A stretch of 64,000 nt of DNA from DATJGR01 sp963787045 (GTDB lineage: Bacteria; Pseudomonadota; Gammaproteobacteria; Pseudomonadales; Azotimanducaceae), in contig CAWBBR010000023.1 in NCBI GenBank assembly GCA_963787045.1, positions 62,001 through 126,000 of the forward strand, read 5' to 3'. Of this stretch, positions 9,701-19,330 are shown in pieces (position 1 is the stretch's first letter; every line of letters begins with the position of its first letter). The notes under the pieces are model-generated. The model was given only the letters and a program-made list of their open reading frames with translations. It was not told the DNA's origin and did not search any database. Made by a program: the position numbers and the translations under genes.

Positions 9701-12700
9701 TTGAATGGCTCGCATCTCGTCGGAGCTGATGCGCATCTCGCGCATCCGGATCGCGGACAACGTCGTCGACATCAACGCCGCCCGATCGACGACGAGCGCC
9801 TGCTGATAGCGATCGACGATGGTCTCCAGCGCGTCGCGCGTGGTTGCGGCGGCGGTGCAGATGGTGATGTGCACCGAACCGTACGCCGGCACGCGCAGCT
9901 CCAGCGACAGCGACGCGATCGGATCCAATCCCGTGGTGCGGGTGCCATCCGCATCAGCCACGGCGAAGTTCGCCAACGGCTGTGAAGGCTCGCGGTTGCG
10001 TCCCGCCCACACGGCGCGGTCGGTCTGCGCATGCACCGAGACGATGTCGTCCGATTGCGCGACGAAGTGCACGGCGTGCAGTGCTTCCTCGCCCTCGAGC
10101 CGCGGATTCCGGACGAAGAACAGTGCGCGCCCCTTTGCATCCCAGTCAGCACTGACGAACAGGTTCGAGAACGCCGGGTGCGTTTCGTCGGCCCGCGCGT
10201 CGGCCAGCGTCATCTCGAACGTCGATATCAGATCGACTCGGATCGGCTGCGGTCACTGACTCCACAACTCGATCCGCCGCAGTTCGATGTCGTCCTCCGG
10301 GCTGACCCAGACGGTGCATGCGCGCGCAGATCGGGCCACTCCGCGTCGAAAGCACGCGGTCGGCGTGGAAGGTGCGCGGTACGCGGCGGCGTCGTCGGCG
10401 CCGGATGCTGCGTCATCGACACCGGCGGGCCGGCCGTTGCAGCGCAGGTAGAAGAAGCTGCCGTAGGCGTCGCGCAGCGCGTCGTCGCGCCAGCGCGAGA
10501 CGTCGGCGCGACCCCAGCGGCTCCAGCCCGCGCCGTTGGCGCGCAGCGCTACGCTGTAGCGGCCGTTCGACAGCAGGTGGGTCGGTGCAGCGCCGCGCCC
10601 GGCACGATTTCGACCGGCGACGGCATGCGCTGGCGTCCGTCGGCGTGCGCGTGCCCGGCGGCGGCGCGAGCAGCACTGCGACACCTCGCGCGGCGCGCGC
10701 TCGTGCAGCAGCGAGGCGACGGCGCTGATCCGCGGTTCGCTCATGCCCCAGCGGCGCGCCGCACCGTCGAGCAGCACGTTGGCGAGCGCGACGATGGTCA
10801 TGCCCTGGTGGTGCGCCATGAAGGTGTTCACGATCGTTCGCGTGCTGTCGCCGGTCTGCCGCTCCGGCGTGAAGTCGAGCGCCTCGATGAACCCCATCTC
10901 GCCGCGCGCGCCCAGGCGCTCCAGTTCGCGCAGATTCGCAGTGGCGGCGTGAGGCGCGAACAGCGCCGCCAGCGCGGTCGCGTAGGGCGCGATCACGCAG
11001 CTCGTCGAGCGGCGTGCGCCGCAGCGCCAGGCGCGGCACGCCTTGCGGCGCGTACTGGTAGGCCAGCGTGTGGTCGCTGCGCGGCGTAGGCCGATTCGGA
11101 GATGCCCCAGGGCACTTGCGCGACGCGCGAATTCGATCTGCTCGTGCATCGCCGCGCAGCGCGGCGCTGCCGAGCACGCTGCCGTGCGGCTCGTCGAGCA
11201 CCAGCGTCGGCATCAGGTACTCGAACATCGAGCCCGACCACGAGCGCAGCCCGGCGTCGCGTCCCGACCGCATAGAACGGCCGGCCGAGCGCGGCCCAGT
11301 GGCTGACCGGCACGTCGCCCTTGGCGATCGCCCACAGGCTCGTGAGGCGCGACTCGGAGGCGAGCAGGTCGTAGAAGCTCGCGTCGAGCTGCTGCTCGGC
11401 GACGCGAAAGCCGATGTGGAACAGGTGGCGGCGCGGTTGTACAGGAAGCCGAAGTCCGGCTCCATCGCGAGGCGCTGGCAGTTGGCCGCGAGGTCGCGTC
11501 AGGCGATCTCGTCGCGATGCGTCCGTGCTTTCGTCGAAGAAGTCGGCACACGCGCCGGCGAGGGCGAGCAGGTGGCCGCAGAGGTTGCCGCTGTCGACCG
11601 TCGACACGTAGGCCGGCGGCAGCGCCGCGAGCGCTCGCGTGTCGTACCAGTTCAGGAAGTGGCCGCGATGGCGCGTGCAGCTGCGGCCAGCGTCGCGAGG
11701 GTCGCCTCGAGGCGCTCGCAGCAGGTCGCGCGGTGCCGATCCAGCCGAAGCGACGCGCGCAGGCCAGCGCCAGCAGGTACAGGCCGATGTTGGTCGGCGA
11801 GGTGCGGTGCGCGACCATCGTCGTGCGGCGTGATCTGCAGGTTGTCGGGCGGCAGGTGGTGTGTCTTCGGCGCCGACGCAGCGCTCGAACAGGCGCCAGG
11901 TGTCGCGCGCGACGCTCGAGCAGATAGGCGCGATCGGCTTCCGCCAGAACGTCTCGCGTCGACCGGCTGCGCGCGGCTGGCCCACCAGGTCCACAGCGGG
12001 GCGGCGGCCCAGACCGCACACAACAGCATGCGCCGCAATCGGGTTCGGCGTGCCGGCCGCCAAGGCAGCGGCGAGCAGCAGCAGCGCGAGCGCGGCAGCG
12101 GCGCAGGTGCCGCCGCGCGATATGGGGCAGATCCGTGCGGGCCGCCGCCTGCGCCGCGGCCGCGGTCGTCCATTCGAGCAGATGTCGGCGGCTCAGCGTC
12201 GACCGATAAGCGCCCGCGCGATCGCATCGACGAGCAGACATGCGCGATCGAGCAGCTCGGCGAGCTGCCACAACGCGCCGCCCAACGCGCGCCGAGGTCG
12301 GCGAAGGCGCGGCGATAGAAATGCCGCAGGCGATGTCGTCGCGGCTCGGCGCCAGGCCGGCGATCGCGCCCATCAGCGGGCCGCCGGCGAACGCGGCAAC
12401 GCCAGCACCAGCGCGGCCAAGGCGGCACCGGCGCCGCCGAACACGACCGGCGACGAGCAAGACGACCGCGACCGGCGCGACCAGCGAGCGGCGCAGGTTG
12501 TCGATCATCTTCCAGCGGTTGATGGCGCGCAGCCCGAAGCGGCCCGCGCGCAGCAGGAACGGCAGCAGCTGCCAGTCGCCGCGCGTCCAGCGGTGCACGC
12601 GCGAGGCGGCGACGTCGGCGTGGAACGGCGCGTCCTCGATCACCGTGATGTCGGTGACGGCGGCGCAGCGCGCGAGCGAGCCTTCGAGCAGGTCGTGGCT

Positions 12701-14940
12701 CAGCACCTGGCCGTCGGGCAGGCGCTCGGCCGAGCACGGCGTGCACGCGCCTGCACGTCGAGCAGGCCCTTGCCGGTGAAGGTGCCTTCGCCGAACAGGT
12801 CCTGGTAGACCTCGGAGCTGGCGGCGCTGTACGGGTCGATGCCGCACTGGCCGGCGAACAGCCAGTGGTAGAGCGTGACGTCCTCGGCGCCGGCAGCGGC
12901 GTGACGACGCGCGGCTGCAGGATGCCGTAGCCGCGTGCCACACGCCGGCGCGCGGGGTCGACGCGCGGCTGGTTGTGCGGATGCGCGGCGACGCCGACCA
13001 GCTCGCGCAGGCGCCGGGCGGCACTCGGTGTCGCTGTCGAGCGTGACGACGTAGCGCGTGCCTTCACGGCGCGCGATCGATCGCCGAGGTCGACGAACGG
13101 CGCGGGTGCCGCCGCTCCGCCAGCCAACGCGAGCAGCTGCTCGAGCTTGCCGCGCTTGCGCTCCCAGCCGATCCAGCGCTGCTCGGTCTCCGACCAGCGC
13201 CGCTTCCGGTGCAGCAGCAGAAAGCGCGGGGCTGCCGATGGCGGCGGATAAGTCGCGCTTCAGCGCGTCGATCGCCGCGACGGCGTCGCGCAGCAGCGCT
13301 GCGTCTCCCGCTTCCGTTTCCGCATCGGCGTCGGCCCAGTCGGTCAGCAGCGCGAACTGCGCGTGGCGCTCGGGGTTGGCGAGGTAGTGGTGTTCGAGCT
13401 GGCGCGCGAGCGCGCGGATTTCGCCGACGCTGCTCAGCATCGCCGGGATGACGACCATCACGCGGTGCTCGGCGGGAATGCCGTCGGCGAACGCGAGGCG
13501 CGGCAAGCCGTCGGGGCGGTACCGATTCGCTGATCAGGCGGTTGACGATCGCGATCACCGCTTCGCAGGCCGGCAGCAACATCAGCAGCACGGCGATTGC
13601 GAGCCAGCACGTTCGTTTCAGCGACCGCATGGCGAGAAACGAATGCCAGCGTCAGAGCCACGGTGCCCAGGACGATCGTGGCGAGATACAGCGGCAGCGC
13701 GCGGCGTCGCCAGCGCGTCCAGTCCGGCAACATCGACGGCCGCATGCCGAGCGAGCGGCCCAGCGATTTGCGCCCCGGCCCGCGCAGCCAGAGGCCGGCG
13801 ACTCCGCATCGGCGCGCGGCATCCCGCCGACCTTCGGCGACGATTGCATCGACGTCGAGCAACGTTTGCGCGACGGCGAGCTCGCTCCGGCCGCTGCGCC
13901 GCGCGAGCCGCTCGATCCCGTGCAGCGTCTCGTCCTGCGTGTCGTCGCGCTCGGCGCGGAATGCCGCGGACCCGCAGCATCAGATGCATCAGCACGCTTA
14001 CGCGGGCGATCAGCGAGCGCCAGTCGGCATCGCCGATCAGGCGCAGCGAGGTGATCGCGTTGCTGACGCTCAGGTTGTCGGCGGCCTGCTCCGCTTGTTG
14101 CTGCACCTGGCGCCGGCGGGATCGGGCAACGCGCGTGCAAGCGCGGCTTGAATCGCATCCTGACGGCTCGTTGTCGGTGAGGTTCTCGTCGCGATCGGAA
14201 CGCAGCCGCGCCGCCATCTGCGCGCAAAGGCGCGCCGACTCCGCGCGCCCGAAGTATCGTCGAACAGGCCATCGACGTCCGAGTCGCCGTATTTCTCGAT
14301 GCGGTCGCACCAGAGGTCGGCGAGCTCGCGCGCGGCCTTCGCGGTGGCGACGCCTTCGGCGAGGCGGCGCAGGTTCTCGATCAGCACGACGCGCAGCGTC
14401 GTCGGCAGCGCCCAGAGTTCGCCGAGGTTGAGCGGACGGATGTCCTGATACGCGGTCAGGAAGTGCGCCAGCAGGTCGTCGTCGAAGGCGCTGTCGGTGT
14501 GCGCGACGAACGCCCAGGCGACGCCGTAGACGCGCGGCAGGCCGGCCAGCGGCTCGTCCAGCAGCACCGGCAGGTCGCGGAAATAGCGACGCGGCAGGCC
14601 GTCGTGGATCTCGTTGAGCTGCGCCTCGATCAGGTGGAAGTTGTCGAGCAGCCATTCGGCCGGCCGGGTCCACGTCGATCGCCGCGCCTGCAGGCCGATG
14701 TAGCGCTGCGCTTCGCGCAGATGCCGCGATGTTGTCCTGCAGCCGCGGGAAGAACTGGGTCGAGGAGGCGCCCGCTTTGGCTTCGTGAGCCTGGGCGAGG
14801 CTGCGGCCGTGCTGCGCGAAGCGGTCGACGCCGAAGATCTCGGAGCGGTTCGGCGCTTCGATCGGCCCGCGATCCGGATCGAGCAGCGCAAGCGCCTCTG
14901 CGCCGGCGTCAGGCACGTGCCGGCGGAGTTCGTTATTCAT
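6735..14940 (-). CDS. ndvB: Cyclic beta-glucan synthase, NdvB/ChvB type (GT84 + GH94)
   Basis: This 8.2-kb gene would encode about 2735 residues, the size of NdvB/ChvB, the inner-membrane enzyme that makes periplasmic cyclic beta-1,2-glucan from UDP-glucose. From the N-terminus I see the conserved block LLDNFHLIEAQLNEIHDGLP and GLPRVYGVAWAFVAHTDS; the GT84 transferase with VVTLDSDTEC (about 13025-13055), VYQDLFGEGTFTGKG, SHDLLEG and HRWTRGDWQLLPFL (about 12545-12610); hydrophobic segments after it; a glycoamylase-like region; and a C-terminal GH94 phosphorylase module with the catalytic-acid motif GSGDWNDGMNRVG (about 7715-7755), ENGGQYSHAGVWAL and GRGGWSWYTGSAAWM. The reading frame is broken many times between 10.25 and 14.8 kb and in 7.2-8.15 kb, but is clean for about 2 kb between. 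It is preceded closely by a small membrane protein gene and is last of a same-strand string. Beta-1,2 linkage is inferred from the family. Confidence 0.9.
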
Positions 14941-14949
14941 GGAACGCGG

Positions 14950-15153
14950 TCAGGCCGAGAGCGAGGCACCGACGACGACCACCGCCGTCATGACGGTGAG
15001 TACGCTGACGAATCGCGGTGCTAGAAATGCATCGAGCGCTTCGCCCATGCATCGCAGGCGATGCAGCCGGCCCAGTGCGAACGCGCATTGTTTGAAGTGC
15101 GCGCGCAGCTGCGCCGCGTCGTTTCGATTCGCGTCATGCGATTGAACGGACAT
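14950..15153 (-). CDS. Small hypothetical protein with C-terminal membrane segment
   Basis: A 67-residue protein starting MSVQSHDANRNDAAQ. A polar, Cys-containing N-terminal region is followed by a single hydrophobic helix near the C-terminus (FVSVLTVMTAVVVVGASLSA), so it is likely a tail-anchored membrane protein. It ends 9 bases before the ndvB start and lies in the same direction, which suggests cotranscription and possible translational coupling. An upstream in-frame start would add 27 Arg-rich residues; I chose the inner ATG because the hydrophilic extension looks like non-coding sequence and AGGAGTGAGAA-like purines precede this start. I recognise no family. Confidence 0.55.
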   Translation of the reverse strand: MSVQSHDANRNDAAQLRAHFKQCAFALGRLHRLRCMGEALDAFLAPRFVSVLTVMTAVVVVGASLSA

Positions 15154-15196
15154 TCTCACTCCTTGGATAGCTGTCGAAATGCATGCGCAGCGGAAG

Positions 15197-15637
15197 TCAC
15201 GCGACCGGTCTGGAGGCGGTCGCCATGCGCGCAAGCGCGCGGGCAGTTAGTTGAGAGGCAACGCCGGCGAGGACGGCCGGTCGCAAAAGGAAACGCCAGG
15301 GTCTGGCCCAAATCAGTGCGGCGCCGACTAGCGCTGCGCCGCCAAGCACCGCGGCGGGATGTCGTCTGACCAACGGCACGATCGCTGTGCGCGATGCAGC
15401 GAGCGCGAGCGACGCGGACGCGTGCAGAGGGTGTTCTGCCCACCACTCGCTGACGACTTCGCTGATGATTCCACCGACCGAGATGCCCTCGGCGTGTTCA
15501 GGGCTGGTTTGACCGTTTGCGCGCGTCCGTGGATGGCCGTCGCGTTCTTCGTCGGCGAGCCAGTACGACATCCGTTCGCGCGAACGCGTCAGTCTCTCGC
15601 GGGCGCTGAGTTCTGCTGCCGACTCGATCGCACTCAT
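15197..15637 (-). CDS. Hypothetical membrane protein of the yqjD-yqjE-yqjK type cluster
   Basis: A 146-residue protein with a charged N-terminal half (ERLTRSRERMSYWLADEERDGHPRTR) and a C-terminal half with two short hydrophobic stretches (AAVLGGAALVGAALIW and LLRPAVLAGVASQL). Its ATG overlaps the stop of the yqjE-like gene by 4 bases, so the two are translationally coupled. By position it corresponds to yqjK, the third gene of the E. coli yqjD-yqjE-yqjK set, but sequence resemblance to YqjK is not something I can assert. It is likely an inner-membrane protein of stationary-phase or osmotic stress. Confidence 0.7.
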   Translation of the reverse strand: MSAIESAAELSARERLTRSRERMSYWLADEERDGHPRTRANGQTSPEHAEGISVGGIISEVVSEWWAEHPLHASASLALAASRTAIVPLVRRHPAAVLGGAALVGAALIWARPWRFLLRPAVLAGVASQLTARALARMATASRPVA

Positions 15638-16032
15638 GATTCACCTGCCTGTCGCAGCATCGCCGCGTCGGCGGCCAGTTGGCGTTGCAAGGGCGCGAAC
15701 GGGTCGCGCGCGATCTTCGATGTCGCAGCACGCAGTGCAATCGCACCGGCGAGGATCGGCACACAGGGCGTCAATGCGAGCGCCCATGGCGAGTTCAGCG
15801 TCGGGAATGACGCCCACAACATCACTGCGACGCCGCCGAGTACGACGCCAATTGCCAGCAAGCCCGCGCCGACCAGCTGCAGTGATACCTGTCGCTTCAG
15901 GTGTGTTGCTACCGCCGCGGCTTCTTCGCCGAACAACTCGACATACGCGGCCGCATGCTCCGCGAGCATTTGCGGTCGCGACGCGGCGAGTCGAACGAGC
16001 GGATGCACCATGACGGCAGCGAGCACTTTCAC
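15634..16032 (-). CDS. YqjE-like phage-holin-family membrane protein
   Basis: A 132-residue inner-membrane protein. An amphipathic N-terminal region (PQMLAEHAAAYVELFGEEAA, then VATHLKRQVSLQLVG) leads into two hydrophobic helices (LLAIGVVLGGVAVMLWASF and WALALTPCVPILAGAIAL), the layout of the YqjE/holin-like family found next to ElaB-type genes. It starts with GTG, and that GTG overlaps the stop of the elaB-like gene (GTGA), so translation is coupled. The end overlaps the next gene by 4 bases. Function is unknown; in enterobacteria the equivalent set is induced in stationary phase. Confidence 0.78.
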   Translation of the reverse strand: MKVLAAVMVHPLVRLAASRPQMLAEHAAAYVELFGEEAAAVATHLKRQVSLQLVGAGLLAIGVVLGGVAVMLWASFPTLNSPWALALTPCVPILAGAIALRAATSKIARDPFAPLQRQLAADAAMLRQAGES

Positions 16033-16413
16033 TCGCGACTACCGATGCGCCCCATGACGTTGAGCAACGCCATCGACGCCGCGCCAATCGCAGCGGCGAT
16101 GAGCACCGCCTTGACCGGTTCGTCGCGGATGTACGCGACGGTGTTGTCGCTGACGCGCAGCGCGGACTCGCGCGCCTGGAACGACGCGTTCCGCAATGCT
16201 TCGGCGCTGCGCTGCCGCAGCAGATCGGCGTCGTTCGCGAGTGCGGTTGATGGTAGGGCTGGTACTGCGCACGTTCTCGACCTTGTCGGCGAGCTGGTTC
16301 AGCTTTTCGTCAGCTGCCTGTTGCGTCGACTTGATCGCGTTTTCGGCGGTCTGTTTGACAGAATCTATCAGCACGTCCGCTGTATCGGCGGCGCTGGAAA
16401 TGGGATTGTTCAT
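16029..16413 (-). CDS. ElaB/YqjD (DUF883) family membrane-anchored protein
   Basis: DUF883 proteins are tail-anchored inner-membrane proteins that bind ribosomes and are expressed in stationary phase in E. coli. The N-terminal part is a long charged helix (TADVLIDSVKQTAENAIKS, ADEKLNQLADKVENVRS) and the C-terminal part carries the family hallmark RDEPVKAVLIAAAIGAA, a Gly-rich membrane helix, ending IGSRE. One base is out of register near 16237: skipping one A restores NRLANDADLLRQRSAEAL and a 127-residue protein. It is the first gene of a three-gene coupled set. The 140 bases upstream, back to pgm, hold no recognisable gene. Confidence 0.85.
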
Positions 16414-16553
16414 CGAGTACTCCGTGGCTCTCTAAGCAGAGTCAGCCTACGCGTCGCGTGAGGTATCACACATAGGCGTGGACCGGAGCAGTGTGTCGGC
16501 CGCATAAACACAGCCGTGCAGGACTCGTCCGACAGACCCGTTCCCCATACGTG

Positions 16554-18215
16554 TCAGACGTCAAGCGACTTCGCGACGAGTGCCTGCGCTTCCTCCACGA
16601 TTCGCTGCAGATGATCGTCGCCGCGGAAACTCTCCGCGTAGATCTTGTAGATGTCCTCGGTCCCGGACGGACGCGCGGCGAACCAGCCGTACGCCGTGAC
16701 GACCTTGACGCCGCCGATCGGCGTGTCGCGGCGGCGCTTGCGTCAATACGCGCTCGATCGCGTCGCCGGCGAGTTCGCTCGACCGGATCTGCGCCGCCGA
16801 CAGGTTGGCGAGTTGTCGCTTCTGCGCCGGAGTCGCCGGCGCGTCGACGCGTCGATACACGGGATCGCCGAAATGGTCCGTGAGCCGGCGATACGCTTCC
16901 CGGATCGTGGCCGGTCGACGCCGTCATCTCGGCCGCGAGCAGCGATGGCGCAATTCCGTCTTTGTCCGTCGTCCACACCGTTCCGTCGCGGCGCAGGAAC
17001 GACGCGCCGGCGCTCTCTTCGCCGCCAAATCCGAGCGAGCCGTCGACGCAGGCCATCGACGAACCATTTGAAGCCGACCGGCACTTCGTACAGCTGCGGC
17101 CGACTCTCGCGGCGACACGATCGATCATGCTGCTGCTGACGACGGTCTTGCCGACGCGCAGCGCGACACGCTCCACTGCGGACGGTTGCGCGAACAGGTA
17201 GTGATCGCAGACGGCCAGGTAGTGGTTGGGCGGCAGCAGCCCGGCGCGCTTGCGTCACGATGCCGTGCCGGTCGTGATCGGTGTCGCAGGCGAATGCGAC
17301 GTCGAACTTGTCCTTCAGCCCGATCAGCGATTGCATCGCGTACGGCGACGACGGGTCCATGCGGATCTTGCCGTCCCAGTCGACGCGTCATGAAGCGGAA
17401 GGTCGGGATCGACCGTCGCTGATCACGCGTCAGATCGAGACCGTAGCGTTCGGCGATGGCCGGCCAGTAGTGCACGCCGGCGCCGCCCAGCGGGTCGACG
17501 CCCGATTCGAAGCCCGAGCCGCGGATCACGTCCATGTCGACGACGTTGCTCGAGATCGGCGACATAGGCGTCGAGGTAGTCGTGACGGTGGGTGGTCGGC
17601 GCCTGCAGCGCCTTCTCGTAGGGGATTCGCTTCACGCCGTCAGTCCGTTGCTCGCAGAGCGCTGGTTCGCCGTCTTCTCGATCCAGCGTGTGACGTCGGT
17701 GTCCGCCGGACCGCCGTTGGGCGGGTTGTACTTGAAGCCGCCATCGTCGGGCGGATTGTGCGACGGCGTGATCACGATGCCGTCGGCCAGCCCGGTCGTG
17801 CGCCCGCGGTTGTAGCTGAGGATGGCGTGCGAGACGGCCGGCGTCGGCGTGTATTCGTCGTCCGCGGCGATCATCATCTCGACGCCGTTGCCGGCGAGCA
17901 CCTCCAGCGCGCGTGCGCGAACGCCGGCTCGGACAGCGCGTGCGTGTCGATGCCGAGAACGAGCGGACCGTCGATGCGCTTGCTGCGGCGGTACTGGCAG
18001 ATCGCTTGGGTGATGGCGAGCACGTGGGCTTCGTTGAAGGTGCGATCGAACGACGAGCCGCGATGGCCGGACGTGCCGAACGCGACGCGCTGCGACGCGA
18101 TCGCGGGATCGGGCGCGTCGGCGTAGTACTTCGAGACGAGCTTCGATACGTCGAGCAGCGATTCGCGCGGCGGCGGTTTGCCGGCAAGCGGGCTCTGTGT
18201 ACTCGATGCCGTCAT
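16554..18215 (-). CDS. pgm: Phosphoglucomutase (alpha-D-glucose specific)
   Basis: Pgm interconverts glucose-6-phosphate and glucose-1-phosphate. The N-terminus reads VAFGTSGHRGSSFDRTFNE, and the active-site phosphoserine loop is GIVITPSHNPPDDGGFKYNPPNGGPADTD. The metal-binding loop appears as FACDTDHDRHG, slightly off the usual DxDxDR because of neighbouring errors, and the phosphate-binding end as WFAARPSGTEDIYKIYAESF. The protein should be about 553 residues, close to E. coli Pgm. At least six frame changes occur along the gene. Its product feeds UDP-glucose, the substrate of the cyclic glucan synthase encoded downstream on the same strand, which gives a metabolic reason for the neighbourhood. 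Confidence 0.93.
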
Positions 18216-18254
18216 GGTCGATGCTCGGGTTCGGTCGGAACAATGCCCGAGCAG

Positions 18255-18288
18255 TCTATACGGATCGAACTATCTATACGGATCGAAC
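18255..18288. repeat. Two 16-bp direct repeats between ferritin-like gene and pgm
   Basis: The 16-base sequence TCTATACGGATCGAAC occurs at 18255-18270 and again at 18273-18288, separated by TA, in the 81-base gap between the ferritin-like gene and the pgm start. An 18-base period places both copies roughly on the same DNA face region two turns apart, as operator half-sites often are, but I cannot name a regulator. It could also be a small sequence duplication. Confidence 0.6.
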
Positions 18289-18296
18289 GCGGCCGA

Positions 18297-18846
18297 TCAG
18301 CGCTTGTCCGGCATCACCTGCAACAGATCGGCCAGATCGTCGGCGTGCTCCTCCTCCACGGCGAGGATCGCTTCCATCATGCGGCGCGTGGTCGGATCGC
18401 TGGTCGCCCAGGTAGCGGATGATCTCGCGATAGCTGTCGATGGCGATGCGCTCGGCGACCAGGTCTTCCTTGATCATGTCGGCCAGCGTGTTGCCCTCGA
18501 CGTACTCGGCGTGGCTGCGCTTCGTCAGACTGTCCGGCGAGAAGTCCGGCTCGCCGCCGAGCTGGACGATGCGCTCGGCGATCTGGTCGGCGTGACCCTG
18601 CTCCTCGTTCGCGTGCGCGAGGAACTCGTCGGCGACGCTCTGCGAATGGATGCCCGCGCGCCATGAAGTAGTGACGCCGGTAGCGCAGCACGCAGACGAT
18701 CTCGGTGGCCAGCGCCTCGTTGAGCAGCTTCAGCACGACGTCGCGGTCGGCGCTGTAGCCTTCGGTGACCGCGCCTTCTCGATGTGCTGGCGGGCGCGCT
18801 GGCGGAGCTGTTTGACGTCGACTGTCGATGCGGCTTCTGTGGGCAT
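18297..18846 (-). CDS. Ferritin-like / bacterioferritin-like diiron protein
   Basis: A four-helix iron-storage-type protein of about 183 residues. The helices carry the spaced diiron ligands: Glu in NEALATEIVCVLRYRRHYF, Glu-x-x-His in AHANEEQGHADQIAERI, Glu in IKEDLVAERIAIDSYREII, and Glu-x-x-His in ILAVEEEHADDLADLL. The N-terminal 25 residues (MPTEAASTVDVKQLRQRAR) are an extra basic helix not found in E. coli Bfr; such a tail resembles DNA-binding extensions of some Dps/ferritin proteins, but that is inference. Frame changes occur near 18408, 18659 and 18776. It begins the same-strand string that runs through pgm to ndvB, though the repeat-containing gap could hold a separate promoter. Confidence 0.85.
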
Positions 18847-19096
18847 GGTGTCCTCGGGCGCCTGGGTGGAATCGACCACCATCGCTCACGCCGTTCCGCC
18901 GCGCTATCGGAAGCAGCGGTGCGGCTCTGTCGGAAGATTCCTACGTATGCAGGACGGCGACTACGCAGCGTCGCGGCACCTTTCGCCTATCGCGAGTGTC
19001 CAACTCATTCGAGACTGGTCGTATAAGTGTGCCAAGGAGTAGCAGCCGTGCGGTTACACAACAACAGCGCAGGACACGTGGAATCAGGATGACACG

Positions 19097-19330
19097 GTGG
19101 AAGTACTGATAGCGGAAGACGTGAGCGACGACGAGGACATCCGGGACACAGCCCGGCGCATCGTCAATGACAGCCATCCCATGGCGGCGATCCGCCGTAC
19201 TGTCGAAGAACGAGGTCTGGATCCGATCTGGGTACAACTCATCACCGAGTTCGGTGCGATGATGTACCTGCAGGGCTGGCGATCGCACTGGCCCCCCAGT
19301 GCGGGTGTTGGCGATCACAAGTCGAAGTGA
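19097..19330 (+). CDS. Small conserved-looking hypothetical protein (77 aa)
   Basis: An acidic 77-residue open frame that starts with GTG, with AGGAT 8 bases upstream. The sequence (EVLIAEDVSDDEDIRDTARR, then GLDPIWVQLITEFGAMMYL) looks like a soluble, mostly helical protein, with a short Trp/Tyr-containing helix. I recognise no family. It stands alone between the divergent ferritin-like gene and the convergent protease gene, whose stop codon abuts its own. The 250 bases before it show no other gene; a TATAAG at about 19020 could be part of a promoter. Coding character (no rare stops, charged composition) supports it moderately. Confidence 0.45.
   Translation: MEVLIAEDVSDDEDIRDTARRIVNDSHPMAAIRRTVEERGLDPIWVQLITEFGAMMYLQGWRSHWPPSAGVGDHKSK

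Noticed and set aside
6735..14940. ndvB as a string of many small pseudogenes.
   Set aside because: Conserved motifs appear in family order and the total length equals that of intact NdvB; the frame is clean for 2 kb in the middle.
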